From PWND01 sp964601515 (GTDB lineage Bacteria > Bacteroidota > Bacteroidia > Bacteroidales > UBA7960), in the NCBI GenBank assembly GCA_964601515.1, contig CAZRNU010000080.1, forward strand, positions 1 to 13,660: a stretch of 13,660 bases of DNA, written 5' to 3'. Positions 1 to 8,235 of this stretch are shown here, piece after piece. The notes beneath the pieces are model-generated. The model had not been told where the DNA came from. It ran no database searches and was given only the letters and a program-made list of their open reading frames with translations. Positions within the stretch are counted from its first letter, which is position 1, and each line of letters opens with the position of its first letter. The position numbers and the translations under genes are program-made.

Positions 1-540
1 ATACCGGCAATTACAATGAGGTTTTTTTCTGATGAGAAAAAATCAGGAACTATTGAGATGCTTCTTACAAAACCTCTTTCAGATACAAATATTATAATGG
101 CCAAATACTTAGCAGGAATTACACTTGTTGTTTTATCGCTAATACCAACATTGATATATTTCATAACTGTGTACATTTTTGCCACTCCATACGGGAACAT
201 TGATATTGGCGGTATTACAGGTTCGTATTTGGGACTATTAATGCTTGGTGCAGGATTTGTCGCCATTGGCGTTTTTTCATCTTCAATTACCGAAAATCAG
301 ATTGTCTCATTCATTATTGCCGTATTCCTATGTGCAATGGCTTTTATAGGTTTCGAAATGCTTTCTTCATTTGAAATGTTTGGTAGTTTTGATTTGTTTA
401 TTAAGAATCTAGGCATGTATGCACATTATTCATCAATGGGAAGAGGTGTAATTGATACCAGAGATGTTATTTATTTCCTCAGTGTTATTACTATTTTTAT
501 ACTATTTACAAAGATTAAACTTGAAAGTAGAAAATGGTAA
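1..540 (+). CDS. gldF: GldF, ABC transporter permease (5' end cut off by the window)
   Basis: This is the C-terminal part of the membrane permease that pairs with GldG and, in gliding Bacteroidota, with the ATPase GldA. The frame is open from base 1 (Ile-Pro-Ala-Ile-Thr before the first Met at 16), so the gene begins outside the window. The segment DEKKSGTIEMLLTKPLSD is the usual ABC-2/GldF signature just after a membrane helix. Four further hydrophobic helices follow, roughly at 110-175, 215-285, 300-365 and 465-520 in base coordinates, and the protein ends in a short basic tail (KIKLESRKW). The gene is followed by a hexamer repeat and then gldG on the same strand, the normal gldF-gldG order. 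The family is needed for gliding in Flavobacterium, but many non-gliding Bacteroidota carry it, so motility cannot be inferred from it alone. Confidence 0.9.
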   Translation: MPAITMRFFSDEKKSGTIEMLLTKPLSDTNIIMAKYLAGITLVVLSLIPTLIYFITVYIFATPYGNIDIGGITGSYLGLLMLGAGFVAIGVFSSSITENQIVSFIIAVFLCAMAFIGFEMLSSFEMFGSFDLFIKNLGMYAHYSSMGRGVIDTRDVIYFLSVITIFILFTKIKLESRKW

Positions 541-546
541 AATAAA

Positions 547-618
547 GGTTGAGATTGAGGTTGAGGTTGAGGTTAAGGTTGAGGTTAAGGTTGAGGTTAA
601 GGTTGAGGTTAAGGTTGA
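547..618 (+). repeat. (GGTTRA)x12 hexamer tandem array between gldF and gldG
   Basis: Twelve consecutive 6-bp units fill 72 of the 105 bases between the gldF stop and the gldG start. Reading from 547 the units are GGTTGA, GATTGA, then GGTTGA twice, then GGTTAA alternating with GGTTGA to the end. The strict GGTTGA/GGTTAA alternation in the later part means the array probably grew as a 12-bp unit. It lies inside what should be one transcript and is purine-rich on the coding strand. Confidence 0.95.
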
Positions 619-645
619 GAATTAGATAAATAGAAGAATAATTAT

Positions 646-2334
646 ATGGGTAAGATTAATATTATAAGAAAGAAAAACCTGATTCAGTTTGTAATTGCAT
701 TGATTATTATAACAATAGTAAACATAATTGGAGGCAGGATATTTTTCAGGCTTGATATGACAGCCGAAAAGCGCTACTCACTTACTAATTCGACAAAAGA
801 GATGCTTAGCAACCTTGATGATATAGTATATTTCAAAGTATATCTTGAGGGAAGCTTTCCCGCTGAATTTAAAAGGTTATCAAACCAAACCCGCGAAATG
901 CTTGAGGAGTTCAGAGCATATAGTAATATGATACAATTTGAGTTTATTAATCCTTTAAAAGCATCTGATAAACGCCAAAGACAAGCCAACATCGACATGC
1001 TAACAAGAAAAGGATTAATTCCAACACAACTTCAAATAAAATCTGATGATGCAAGCTCACAACAAGTAATTTTCCCGGCAGCTTTAGTTAGTTACAAAGG
1101 CAGAGAAATTCCCGTGCATTTATTGATGGATCAAATAGGTGTAAGGCACGAAGAAATTCTTAATAATTCATCTCAAGCACTTGAGTACAATCTTGCATCT
1201 GCAATCAGGCAATTGATTACCCTAGAAAAACCAAATATTGGATTTCTTGAAGGGCTAGGCGGCCCACCTCATAGAAGTGTTGTGGATATTAAAATTTCTC
1301 TTGGAGATTTTTATAATGTAAAAAATATAGTATTGGATTCTAGTTATGTTCCACTACAAAATCTTAGCACATTGATTATTGTCAAACCAAGAAAAGAATT
1401 TCCCGAAACAACGAAATTTCTTATAGACCAGTTTATAATGCAAGGCGGATCATGCTTTTGGCTTATTGACCCTGTATTTGCAGAAATGGATAGCTTAAGA
1501 GCTGAGCCTGAAACAATTGGAATGGGATGGCCTGTAAATATTGACGATATGCTTTTTAGATATGGAGTAAGATTAAATGTTGATCTTCTAAAAGATTTAC
1601 GCTCAGTACCTATTCCTGTTACTACCGGTATGGTAGGAAACAGACCTCAAATTAGCCTTGTACCTTGGTACTTTTTTCCAATGATTACTCCAACCGGCAA
1701 TCATCCTATAGTGAGAAATCTTAATGCTATAAAAACTCAATTTATCAGCAGTCTTGATACTATCGCTGTAGCTGACATTAAAAAAACAATATTACTTCAA
1801 ACATCTCCATACACTCGCGTTTTGCAAACTCCAACAAGAATTAGCTTGGATATATTGCACAACCCACCTGATGAATCGTTATTCAGGGCAGGACAAAAGC
1901 CGGTGGCTGTGCTTTTGGAAGGAAGTTTTGAAAGTATTTATAAAAACCGAATTCAACCAAAAGTACATTTACCTGAAGGGTTTATTATTAGAGATAAAAG
2001 CTTAAATACTGCAATGGTTATTGTTACCGATGGTGATATAATTCTTAATAGTCTTGACCAAAGAGGGCAACCTCTTCCTCTTGGATATGACCGATACCTT
2101 AATGAAACATTTGGAAATAAAGATTTCGTTTTAAACTCAGTAAACTATCTTGCTAACGACCCTAGTATTATGGAGGCTCGTAACAAAGAAATTCGCCTGA
2201 GAATGCTGGATAAAACTGTCGTAAATAATTCAAAAGCAAAAATCCAGTTCTATAATGTGGTTTTGCCTTTTATGCTAATTGTTTTATTTGGAATTGTAAG
2301 GTTTTATCTAAGAAAAAGAAAGTATACACTATAA
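646..2334 (+). CDS. gldG: GldG, gliding-associated ABC transporter substrate-binding protein
   Basis: Membrane-anchored partner of the GldF permease; it has a large extracytoplasmic domain. The 562-residue protein starts with a basic stretch and a membrane helix at about 12-30, followed by the hallmark LDMTAEKRYSLTNSTKEML at 36-54. A second helix lies at about 536-555 and the tail is basic (RKRKYTL). Both this two-helix layout and the length are normal for GldG. The middle contains the family pattern IGFLEGLGG (about 198-206), followed by a segment IDQFIMQGGSCFWLIDPV typical of the GldG/IFT52-like domain. It follows gldF in the same direction across the hexamer array and precedes the DUF4340 gene by 30 bases, so the three probably form one operon. 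Its exact transport substrate is not established. Confidence 0.93.
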   Translation: MGKINIIRKKNLIQFVIALIIITIVNIIGGRIFFRLDMTAEKRYSLTNSTKEMLSNLDDIVYFKVYLEGSFPAEFKRLSNQTREMLEEFRAYSNMIQFEFINPLKASDKRQRQANIDMLTRKGLIPTQLQIKSDDASSQQVIFPAALVSYKGREIPVHLLMDQIGVRHEEILNNSSQALEYNLASAIRQLITLEKPNIGFLEGLGGPPHRSVVDIKISLGDFYNVKNIVLDSSYVPLQNLSTLIIVKPRKEFPETTKFLIDQFIMQGGSCFWLIDPVFAEMDSLRAEPETIGMGWPVNIDDMLFRYGVRLNVDLLKDLRSVPIPVTTGMVGNRPQISLVPWYFFPMITPTGNHPIVRNLNAIKTQFISSLDTIAVADIKKTILLQTSPYTRVLQTPTRISLDILHNPPDESLFRAGQKPVAVLLEGSFESIYKNRIQPKVHLPEGFIIRDKSLNTAMVIVTDGDIILNSLDQRGQPLPLGYDRYLNETFGNKDFVLNSVNYLANDPSIMEARNKEIRLRMLDKTVVNNSKAKIQFYNVVLPFMLIVLFGIVRFYLRKRKYTL

Positions 2335-2364
2335 CTGTTAGCAATTGTCATTATTTAGATTTTT

Positions 2365-3426
2365 ATGAATAAAAACCGAAAAAGTATTCTACTGTTTCTT
2401 GCATCTTTAATTGTAGTTGTTTTTGCATTATACATTTATAACAAAATTGGAAATCCCGGGAATTCTGCATCAGCCAGAAACTTTGCAATTGCACCTGAGG
2501 AAAATATTGTTTTATTAGAGTTTTCGAAAAATAATGAGAATATTAAACTAGAAATCAATAAATCAGGCTTATGGGTTATTAACGATGATTTTGCAGCTAA
2601 CAATCTAGCGATTAACGACCTGATAAGAACTCTCAAAAACCTTTACATAAAACATCCTATTTCTGTAGATGAGAAGGATGAAGTTTCTAAAAATCTCGAA
2701 GAAAGTGGTGTAAAAATATGCGTTTATGCTCGCCGATATGTGATTTCAATTGGAGACTTCAAAGTTTTTCCATATAAAACAAAACTAAAATGCATTTATG
2801 TTGGTTCCGATTATAATGAATCACCAGGAACTATAATGAAAATTGAAGGCGCTGCAATGCCCTATGTTGTTCATATTCCCGGACAAGAGGAAGGTATCAG
2901 CAGACATTTTTCTGCAAATTATTATGAATGGAGAGATCCTGTTGTTGCAAATATTAAACAAACAGAAATTAACTCACTTAAAGTAGTTGTTTTTAACAAT
3001 GATAAGGAGTCATTTATTCTTTATAACAAGAATGACAATTTCCAAATTACTGACTTAGATAACAATTCAATATCAGACAATTACATTGATACTTTAAAGA
3101 TTCAGAGATTAATCAGTGCATTTAGTGATTTGTATTTTGAGAAACTTTTGTATGGTGATGAATTAATAAATGTTAAGGAAGAACTTAGCAACATTGCTCC
3201 TACTTATTCTATATCAATAGAAGACAAAAACTTTAAGATTATCAAACTTGATATTTACCATAAAAAATTAGCCGAAATAGAGAAAGAAGAATTAGGAGTT
3301 ACTACAGACATAGATCCAAATCTGTTTTATTTAAAAGTAAATGAGAACGAATATTCACTAGCGAGATATTTTGTATTTAGCAGAATTCTTCGCCCATTAT
3401 CTTTTTATATAAAAAAAAGTGACTAA
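2365..3426 (+). CDS. DUF4340-type membrane-anchored protein of the gldFG operon
   Basis: A 353-residue protein with a basic N-terminus, one membrane helix at about 7-25 and a long extracytoplasmic part rich in beta-type segments. DUF4340 proteins often sit directly after ABC-2 permease/GldG-like genes and are thought to be accessory parts of such transporters; no activity is known. Supporting features are the position 30 bases after gldG, the single N-terminal helix, and the pattern of LKVVVFNNDKESFILYNK and similar strands, which resembles the repeated domain of this family. The family call comes from context and general pattern rather than one sharp motif. No terminator is visible after it. 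The next gene, dnaN, has its own -7 box. Confidence 0.7.
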   Translation: MNKNRKSILLFLASLIVVVFALYIYNKIGNPGNSASARNFAIAPEENIVLLEFSKNNENIKLEINKSGLWVINDDFAANNLAINDLIRTLKNLYIKHPISVDEKDEVSKNLEESGVKICVYARRYVISIGDFKVFPYKTKLKCIYVGSDYNESPGTIMKIEGAAMPYVVHIPGQEEGISRHFSANYYEWRDPVVANIKQTEINSLKVVVFNNDKESFILYNKNDNFQITDLDNNSISDNYIDTLKIQRLISAFSDLYFEKLLYGDELINVKEELSNIAPTYSISIEDKNFKIIKLDIYHKKLAEIEKEELGVTTDIDPNLFYLKVNENEYSLARYFVFSRILRPLSFYIKKSD

Positions 3427-3452
3427 ATGCAATACAACAAAATTTTTACAAG

Positions 3453-3460
3453 TATATTTG
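3453..3460 (+). promoter_or_regulatory. Candidate Bacteroidota -7 box for dnaN
   Basis: TATATTTG matches the Bacteroidota -7 consensus TAnnTTTG exactly. It lies 50 bases before the dnaN ATG in a non-coding gap, which is where a promoter would be expected. I see no clear TTTG -33 element at the usual distance, so this is a half-match. Confidence 0.45.
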
Positions 3461-3510
3461 CAGACTAAACTAGAACTAACCAAAAAGTAAAACAATAAAA
3501 TCTCTGACGC

Positions 3511-4632
3511 ATGAAATTTATCGTTTCCAGTTCAGCATTATTAAAGCAACTTCAAGCTATTGGAGGAGTTGTTGGCACAAACAGCACATTACCTATTCTT
3601 GACAATTTTCTATTTCACCTTGAAGAAAATGAAATAGTGGTTTCAGCATCCGACTTAGAAACAACTATGAACACAAAGCTTACCGCCGATATGGCTGAAG
3701 GTGAAGGAAGTGTTGCAATTCCTGCCAAAATTCTTTTAGACACACTAAAGACTTTATCAAACGTACCCGTTACTTTTGATGTTGATGATACAAATTTCGG
3801 AATCACACTAACAGCAGGTGAAGGAAAGTTCCGTTTAGCCGGTCAAAATGGTGAAGATTTCCCAAAGAATCCGGTAATTGAAGGCAGCAGCAAAGTTCAA
3901 ATCGAATCAGATATTCTTTATAATGCAATTAGTAAAACTATTTTTGCAGCAAGCAATGATGATCTTCGCCCTGCAATGTCAGGTGTATTTTGTGAATTAG
4001 CAAAAGACAATATCACTTTTGTAGCAACTGATGCTCATAAATTGGTTAGATATCGTCGCAACGATGTAGTTCCAAAAGTTGATGCTTCTTTTATTATTCC
4101 TAAAAAACCTCTTAACCAGTTGCGTCACATTCTTTCTCAGGATGATGCTCCTGTTGTTATGGAGTTTAATGATACAAATGCTAGATTTACTTTCCAAAAT
4201 ATTACTGTTACTTGCAGACTTATTGATGGAAAATATCCAAACTACAGTGCTGTTATACCAAAAGCAAATCCTAAAAAACTTATTGTTGACAGAGTTCCTT
4301 TTATTAATTCAATAAAAAGGGTTTCATTGTTTTCAAATCAAACAACATATCAAGTGAAGTTTAAAATTGCCGGTTCAGAACTTATTCTGAATGCAGAAGA
4401 CCTTGATTACAGCAATGAAGCAAATGAAAGATTAAACTGTCATTTTGAAGGTGAAAATATTGAAATTGGATTCAACAGTAAATTCCTTGTTGAAATGCTT
4501 AACAATATTGATTCAGAGCAAGTATTAATGGAAATGTCAGAGCCAAATCGCGCAGGACTAGTATTACCTGCTTCAAAAGATGAAAAAGAAGACATTCTTA
4601 TGCTTGTTATGCCGATTATGCTTAACTCATAG
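3511..4632 (+). CDS. dnaN: DNA polymerase III subunit beta (sliding clamp)
   Basis: The ring-shaped processivity clamp that tethers DNA polymerase III to DNA. It is 373 residues long, a normal length for three clamp folds. The N-terminus MKFIVSSSALLKQLQAIGGV and the segment NSTLPILDNFLF are typical of Bacteroidota DnaN, as is the C-terminal MLVMPIML. The segment ATDAHKLVRYRR (about residues 173-184) is the conserved middle-domain motif. The gene has its own -7 box upstream and an intrinsic terminator 18 bases after the stop, so it is probably transcribed alone. It is not beside dnaA here, which is normal for this phylum, where dnaN is often found near gldG or a DnaQ-like exonuclease (from memory). 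Confidence 0.97.
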   Translation: MKFIVSSSALLKQLQAIGGVVGTNSTLPILDNFLFHLEENEIVVSASDLETTMNTKLTADMAEGEGSVAIPAKILLDTLKTLSNVPVTFDVDDTNFGITLTAGEGKFRLAGQNGEDFPKNPVIEGSSKVQIESDILYNAISKTIFAASNDDLRPAMSGVFCELAKDNITFVATDAHKLVRYRRNDVVPKVDASFIIPKKPLNQLRHILSQDDAPVVMEFNDTNARFTFQNITVTCRLIDGKYPNYSAVIPKANPKKLIVDRVPFINSIKRVSLFSNQTTYQVKFKIAGSELILNAEDLDYSNEANERLNCHFEGENIEIGFNSKFLVEMLNNIDSEQVLMEMSEPNRAGLVLPASKDEKEDILMLVMPIMLNS

Positions 4633-4650
4633 TATTAATTAAAAATACAT

Positions 4651-4687
4651 AAAGAGGTTGTATCTTAGGGATTCAGCCTCTTTTTTT
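4651..4687 (+). terminator. Intrinsic terminator after dnaN
   Basis: AAAGAGGTTG at 4651-4660 can pair with CAGCCTCTTT at 4674-4683, with one T-G wobble and a 13-base loop. It is directly followed by a run of T ending at 4687. This is the clearest rho-independent terminator in the window, and it separates dnaN from the ygeY block. Confidence 0.85.
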
Positions 4688-4709
4688 ATAAAAAGTAAAT
4701 CTCTTTAAA

Positions 4710-5897
4710 ATGGAAAATCATTATTCAAAGATTAAAGAACTAGCTGAAAAATATAAAAATTATACAGCTGAAAACCTTTCTAAACTTATTAAGTTAAAAT
4801 CACTAAGCCTACAGGAAAAAGAAGTTCAGCACGAGCTTAAAAGACAAATGGAAGAAGCCGGATTTGATGAAGTATTTATTGATGGACTTGGCAATGTGAT
4901 TGGTAGAATTGGAAATGGGAAAAAAATTCTTGCTATTGATGGGCACATGGATACTGTTGATATTGGGAATATTGAAAACTGGGATTTTGATCCACTTGGC
5001 GGTGAAATCAGAGACGGATTTGTGCATGGTCGTGGCACCGTTGATCAAAAAGGCGGTCCCGCAGCATTTGTTACTTCAGGTAGAATTCTCAAAGAAATGG
5101 GCTTCGACAAGGATATGACAATCTATTTTGTTGGAAGTGCAATTGAAGAAGACTGCGACGGTTTGTGCTGGAAATATATTGTTGAAGAGCTTGGAATTAA
5201 ACCGCATTATGCTATTAGCACAGAGCCAACAAATTTAAATATCTACAGGGGACACAGAGGAAGAATGGAAATGAGAGTTACTTTTTATGGTGTTTCTTCT
5301 CATGGATCAGCACCCGAACGTGGCAAAAATGCTATTTATATGGCTTCAAAAGTTGCTCTTGAGGTTGAAAAATTAAATGAAAGACTAAAGTTTGATGAAT
5401 TTCTTGGAAAAGGTAGTGTAACAATTTCTGAATTCGTTTCAAAAAGTCCTTCTCTATGTGCGGTGGCTGATTATGCTCATATACACCTTGATCGTAGATT
5501 AACATGGGGCGAAACTAAAGAAAGCGCTGTAAAAGAAATTGAAGAACTGATAAAAGGAATGAATGCCAGAGTTGAAGTTTTAGAATATATGGAAGAGTCA
5601 TTTACAGGCTTGAAGTATGGAATGGAAAAATATTATCCTACATGGAAGCTGGAAGAAGACCACGAAATTGTTCAAACAGGTGCAAAAGCATTCAAAAACT
5701 TGTTTAACAAAGATCCGAAAATTGACAAATGGACATTCTCAACTAATGGTGTTACAATAAATGGCTATTACGGAATTCCTATCATAGGATTTGGACCGGG
5801 TAATGAAGTTTTGGCTCACGCACCAAACGAAAAAGTTCCAATACAAGATTTAGTCGATGCATCAGCTTTTTATGCAGCTTTTGCTTATGAAATCTAA
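4710..5897 (+). CDS. ygeY: YgeY-type M20 family metallohydrolase (selenium-metabolism-linked)
   Basis: A cytoplasmic zinc-dependent amidohydrolase/peptidase of the M20 superfamily, 395 residues, the usual length for YgeY. Metal and catalytic residues are all visible: H79 and D81 in GHMDTVD, D112 in GTVDQKGG, the E146-E147 pair in IEEDCDG, E172 in STEPT, and H370 in LAHAPNE. The segment GHRGRMEMRVTFYGVSSHGS (181-200) begins the dimerisation/lid domain. The ygeW gene follows 52 bases downstream. The YgeY-YgeW pair is characteristic of the gene cluster tied to molybdenum hydroxylases and, in recent work, to anaerobic purine/urate breakdown. In that setting YgeY is proposed to act on a ureido- or aminoacyl-type intermediate. 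ArgE- or DapE-like deacylase activity is the alternative, but the neighbour favours YgeY. Confidence 0.85.
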   Translation: MENHYSKIKELAEKYKNYTAENLSKLIKLKSLSLQEKEVQHELKRQMEEAGFDEVFIDGLGNVIGRIGNGKKILAIDGHMDTVDIGNIENWDFDPLGGEIRDGFVHGRGTVDQKGGPAAFVTSGRILKEMGFDKDMTIYFVGSAIEEDCDGLCWKYIVEELGIKPHYAISTEPTNLNIYRGHRGRMEMRVTFYGVSSHGSAPERGKNAIYMASKVALEVEKLNERLKFDEFLGKGSVTISEFVSKSPSLCAVADYAHIHLDRRLTWGETKESAVKEIEELIKGMNARVEVLEYMEESFTGLKYGMEKYYPTWKLEEDHEIVQTGAKAFKNLFNKDPKIDKWTFSTNGVTINGYYGIPIIGFGPGNEVLAHAPNEKVPIQDLVDASAFYAAFAYEI

Positions 5898-5919
5898 ATC
5901 GTAAAAATACCGTTAATCA

Positions 5920-5927
5920 TACTTTTG
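5920..5927 (+). promoter_or_regulatory. Candidate -7 box for ygeW
   Basis: TACTTTTG fits TAnnTTTG exactly and lies 22 bases before the ygeW ATG, in the gap after ygeY. No convincing -33 box is seen. It suggests ygeW may be transcribed independently as well as from ygeY. Confidence 0.35.
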
Positions 5928-5949
5928 TGTAACGTAAAAAGCTTATAAA

Positions 5950-7137
5950 ATGGACATTAAGAAAAGAATTGAGAAATTAGCCGAAATGAAATCGGGGCTA
6001 TACAAAAAAGATTTCCTTCTAACTTGGGAAAAATCCGAAACCGACCTGAAAATAATTCTTGAAGTTGCAGCTTTAATAAAAGAATTTAGAGAAAAGAATA
6101 TTTCATGCAGACTGTTTGATTCTGGACTAGCGATTTCAAATTTCAGAGATAACTCTACACGCACTAGATTCTCATTTGCTTCTGCAAGCAACCTTTTAGG
6201 ACTTGCTGTTCAGGACCTTGATGAAGAAAAGTCACAGATATCTCATGGGGAAACTGTAAGAGAAACTGCGAATATGATATCTTTCCTTTCTGATTTTATT
6301 GGCATTCGCGACGATATGTATCTTGGTGAAGGTAATAAGTATATGAGAGAAGTTGGTCAAGCTCTTGATGAAGGTTTTAAAGAAGGAGTTTTGCCAGTGC
6401 GTCCGGGTATTGTAAACCTACAATGTGATATGGACCACCCTACTCAGTCTATGGCTGACCTTATGCATTTGCAAAATGAATTTGGGAACCTCAAAAATCT
6501 TAAAGGTAAAAAAATCGTAATGAGCTGGGCATATTCTCCAAGTTATGGCAAACCTCTTTCAGTGCCTCAGGGAATTATTGCCCTAATGTCTAGATTTGGT
6601 ATGAATATAGAATTGGCATATCCTGAAGGATACGGACTAATTCCTGAAATAGTTGACATTGCAAAAGCTAATGCGAAAAAAAGTGGAGGTTCGTTCAATA
6701 TAAGTCATAATATGAAGGATGCTATGAAAGATGCTGATATCGTTTATCCAAAAAGTTGGGCTCCTTTTCATATTATGCAACAAAGAACAGAGCTTTTAAT
6801 GGCTAAGGATAAAAACGGCCTTCAAGAGCTTGAAAAAGTTTGTCTGGCTAATAATGCAAAGTTTAAAGATTGGGAGTACAACCACGAAAAAATGAATGTT
6901 ACCAAAGGTAAAAATGCTCTTTATATGCATTGCCTACCTGCAGATATTTCAGGTGTTTCCTGCAAAGAAGGAGAAGTAAATGCAGATGTTTTTGAAAAAT
7001 ATAGAATTAAAACATACATTGAAGCAGGATATAAACCATACATTATTGCAGCAATGATGCTTACAAATAAGTTTAAAAAACCTGCAGAGATATTTGAAGG
7101 ATTACTAAAACAAAACAAAAAAAGAATAACCCTTTAA
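5950..7137 (+). CDS. ygeW: YgeW, knotted carbamoyltransferase
   Basis: A cytoplasmic member of the aspartate/ornithine carbamoyltransferase superfamily. It is 395 residues long, clearly longer than ornithine (about 310-335) or N-acetyl/succinyl-ornithine (about 320-340) transcarbamylases and equal to YgeW. Seen in order: the YgeW-like start with GLYKKDFLLTWEKS, carbamoyl-phosphate loop STRTR at 69-73, the stretch DEEKSQISHGETVRETANMI (91-110), HPTQ at 163-166, and HCLP at 327-330. These last three motifs are superfamily hallmarks. The true substrate of YgeW is not settled. In purine-degrading anaerobes it is proposed to release carbamoyl phosphate from a ureido compound. It lies between ygeY and an xdhC-family gene, which fits that pathway. 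Its 3' end runs into a heptamer array four bases after the stop. Confidence 0.92.
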   Translation: MDIKKRIEKLAEMKSGLYKKDFLLTWEKSETDLKIILEVAALIKEFREKNISCRLFDSGLAISNFRDNSTRTRFSFASASNLLGLAVQDLDEEKSQISHGETVRETANMISFLSDFIGIRDDMYLGEGNKYMREVGQALDEGFKEGVLPVRPGIVNLQCDMDHPTQSMADLMHLQNEFGNLKNLKGKKIVMSWAYSPSYGKPLSVPQGIIALMSRFGMNIELAYPEGYGLIPEIVDIAKANAKKSGGSFNISHNMKDAMKDADIVYPKSWAPFHIMQQRTELLMAKDKNGLQELEKVCLANNAKFKDWEYNHEKMNVTKGKNALYMHCLPADISGVSCKEGEVNADVFEKYRIKTYIEAGYKPYIIAAMMLTNKFKKPAEIFEGLLKQNKKRITL

Positions 7138-7141
7138 AAAA

Positions 7142-7204
7142 CGACTTTCGACTGTCGACTGCCGACTTTCGACTTTCGACTTTCGACTTACGACTTACGA
7201 CTTA
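7142..7204 (+). repeat. (CGACTNN)x9 heptamer tandem array between ygeW and xdhC
   Basis: Nine consecutive 7-bp units: CGACTTT, CGACTGT, CGACTGC, then CGACTTT three times, then CGACTTA three times. They fill almost all of the 71-base gap between the ygeW stop and the xdhC start, ending four bases before the ATG. No Shine-Dalgarno sequence remains in front of xdhC. Confidence 0.95.
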
Positions 7205-7208
7205 AACC

Positions 7209-8168
7209 ATGACTATCTGGAATTTCATAAAAGAAAAGCTTGAAAGCAAGCAGAAGGTAATTTTAATTACTGTAATAGAGCGCATTGGAAGCAGCCCGGG
7301 AAAAGCCGGATATAAAATGGCTGTTTCTGAAGATGGTACTTTAGAAGGATCTATCGGTGGAGGCGTGATGGAAGTAAATATGGTTGAATCTGCTAAGAAG
7401 TTATTATTGGATAATGCATCTGATATTTTCATAAAACGTCAGGTGCATTCTTCCGATGCAAAGGAGGATAAGTCAGGGCTAGTTTGCTCGGGCGAACAAA
7501 CTCATGCATTTATAACTCTAACCGATAAAAACCTTAAAACAGTTTTAAGCATTATTGAATGCTTTGATAAAGGGAAAAACGGAGTTTTAAGCATGTCGCC
7601 TCAAGGTATGTTTTTCTTTGAAAGTGATAATTTTGAATACTACGTTAGAAGCAGCATAAAAAGCAAAACCAATTGGACATTTTCTGAAGTTATTGGAATC
7701 AGAGATACACTGTATATATTTGGAGGCGGGCATGTTAGCGTTCCTGTTAGCAATGTATTCCGAATGCTAGGCTTTAGAGTTATTGTTTATGATAATAGAA
7801 AAGACCTTTCTACAATGCTGAAAAATCAATATGCTCACCAGAAAGAGATTATTGATTACCATAATGCAGCTTCAATGGTGAAAGAAGGCAGCAACTCATT
7901 TGTTGCCATAATGACAGTATCTCACGCCGAGGACCAACTAATACTTAAGCAATTAGTTTCCAAAAACCTAGCTTATCTTGGAATGATTGGAAGCAAAAAT
8001 AAGGTAAAAAAGATTTTTGATTCTTTATTATCTCAAGGTATTACGCAAGAACAACTAGACAAAGTTGATTCTCCAATGGGTTTGCAAATAAACAGCGAAA
8101 CCATTGAAGAAATTGCAGTGAGTATAGCAGCAAGGGTTATTCAAAGTAAAAATAGTCCTGAGTCCTGA
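7209..8168 (+). CDS. XdhC/CoxI family molybdenum-enzyme maturation protein
   Basis: Proteins of this family bind the molybdenum cofactor and help insert the sulfurated form into xanthine dehydrogenase-type enzymes. The 319-residue protein has an N-terminal XdhC/CoxI domain (GSSPGKAGYKMAV at 27-39 and GSIGGGVME at 48-56) and a C-terminal Rossmann-like domain with LYIFGGGHVSVPV at 168-180. YLGMIGSK (256-263) and SPMGLQINSETIEEIAVSI (288-306) are further family motifs. The usual Cys motif appears as LVCSGE (91-96) instead of the common CGG form. No xanthine dehydrogenase gene is present in the window, but ygeY and ygeW immediately upstream are often found with such enzymes. The last residues (SPES) and the stop codon come from a heptamer repeat, so the original C-terminus may have differed slightly. 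Confidence 0.88.
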   Translation: MTIWNFIKEKLESKQKVILITVIERIGSSPGKAGYKMAVSEDGTLEGSIGGGVMEVNMVESAKKLLLDNASDIFIKRQVHSSDAKEDKSGLVCSGEQTHAFITLTDKNLKTVLSIIECFDKGKNGVLSMSPQGMFFFESDNFEYYVRSSIKSKTNWTFSEVIGIRDTLYIFGGGHVSVPVSNVFRMLGFRVIVYDNRKDLSTMLKNQYAHQKEIIDYHNAASMVKEGSNSFVAIMTVSHAEDQLILKQLVSKNLAYLGMIGSKNKVKKIFDSLLSQGITQEQLDKVDSPMGLQINSETIEEIAVSIAARVIQSKNSPES

Positions 8169-8204
8169 GTCCTGAGTCCTGAGTCAGTCCTGAGTCCTGA
8201 GTCA
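8156..8204 (+). repeat. TCCTGAG heptamer array overlapping the xdhC 3' end
   Basis: Four perfect TCCTGAG units (8156-8183), an interrupting TCAG, then two more perfect units (8188-8201) and a trailing TCA. The xdhC stop codon TGA at 8166-8168 lies inside the second unit. On the opposite strand the unit reads GACTCAG, so it shares the GACT core and 7-bp period of the arrays at 7142 and 10278. Confidence 0.95.
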
Positions 8205-8235
8205 AGTTTGAGAGTTTTTTGGATGTGGGTTTTCG

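Noticed and set aside
5950..7137. Ornithine or N-acetyl/succinyl-ornithine carbamoyltransferase
   Set aside because: The protein is about 60 residues too long, its N-terminal pattern is that of YgeW, and its neighbours are ygeY and an xdhC-family gene rather than arginine genes.
7142..7204. Possible CRISPR array
   Set aside because: The units are 7 bp and directly adjacent, with no spacers and no cas genes.
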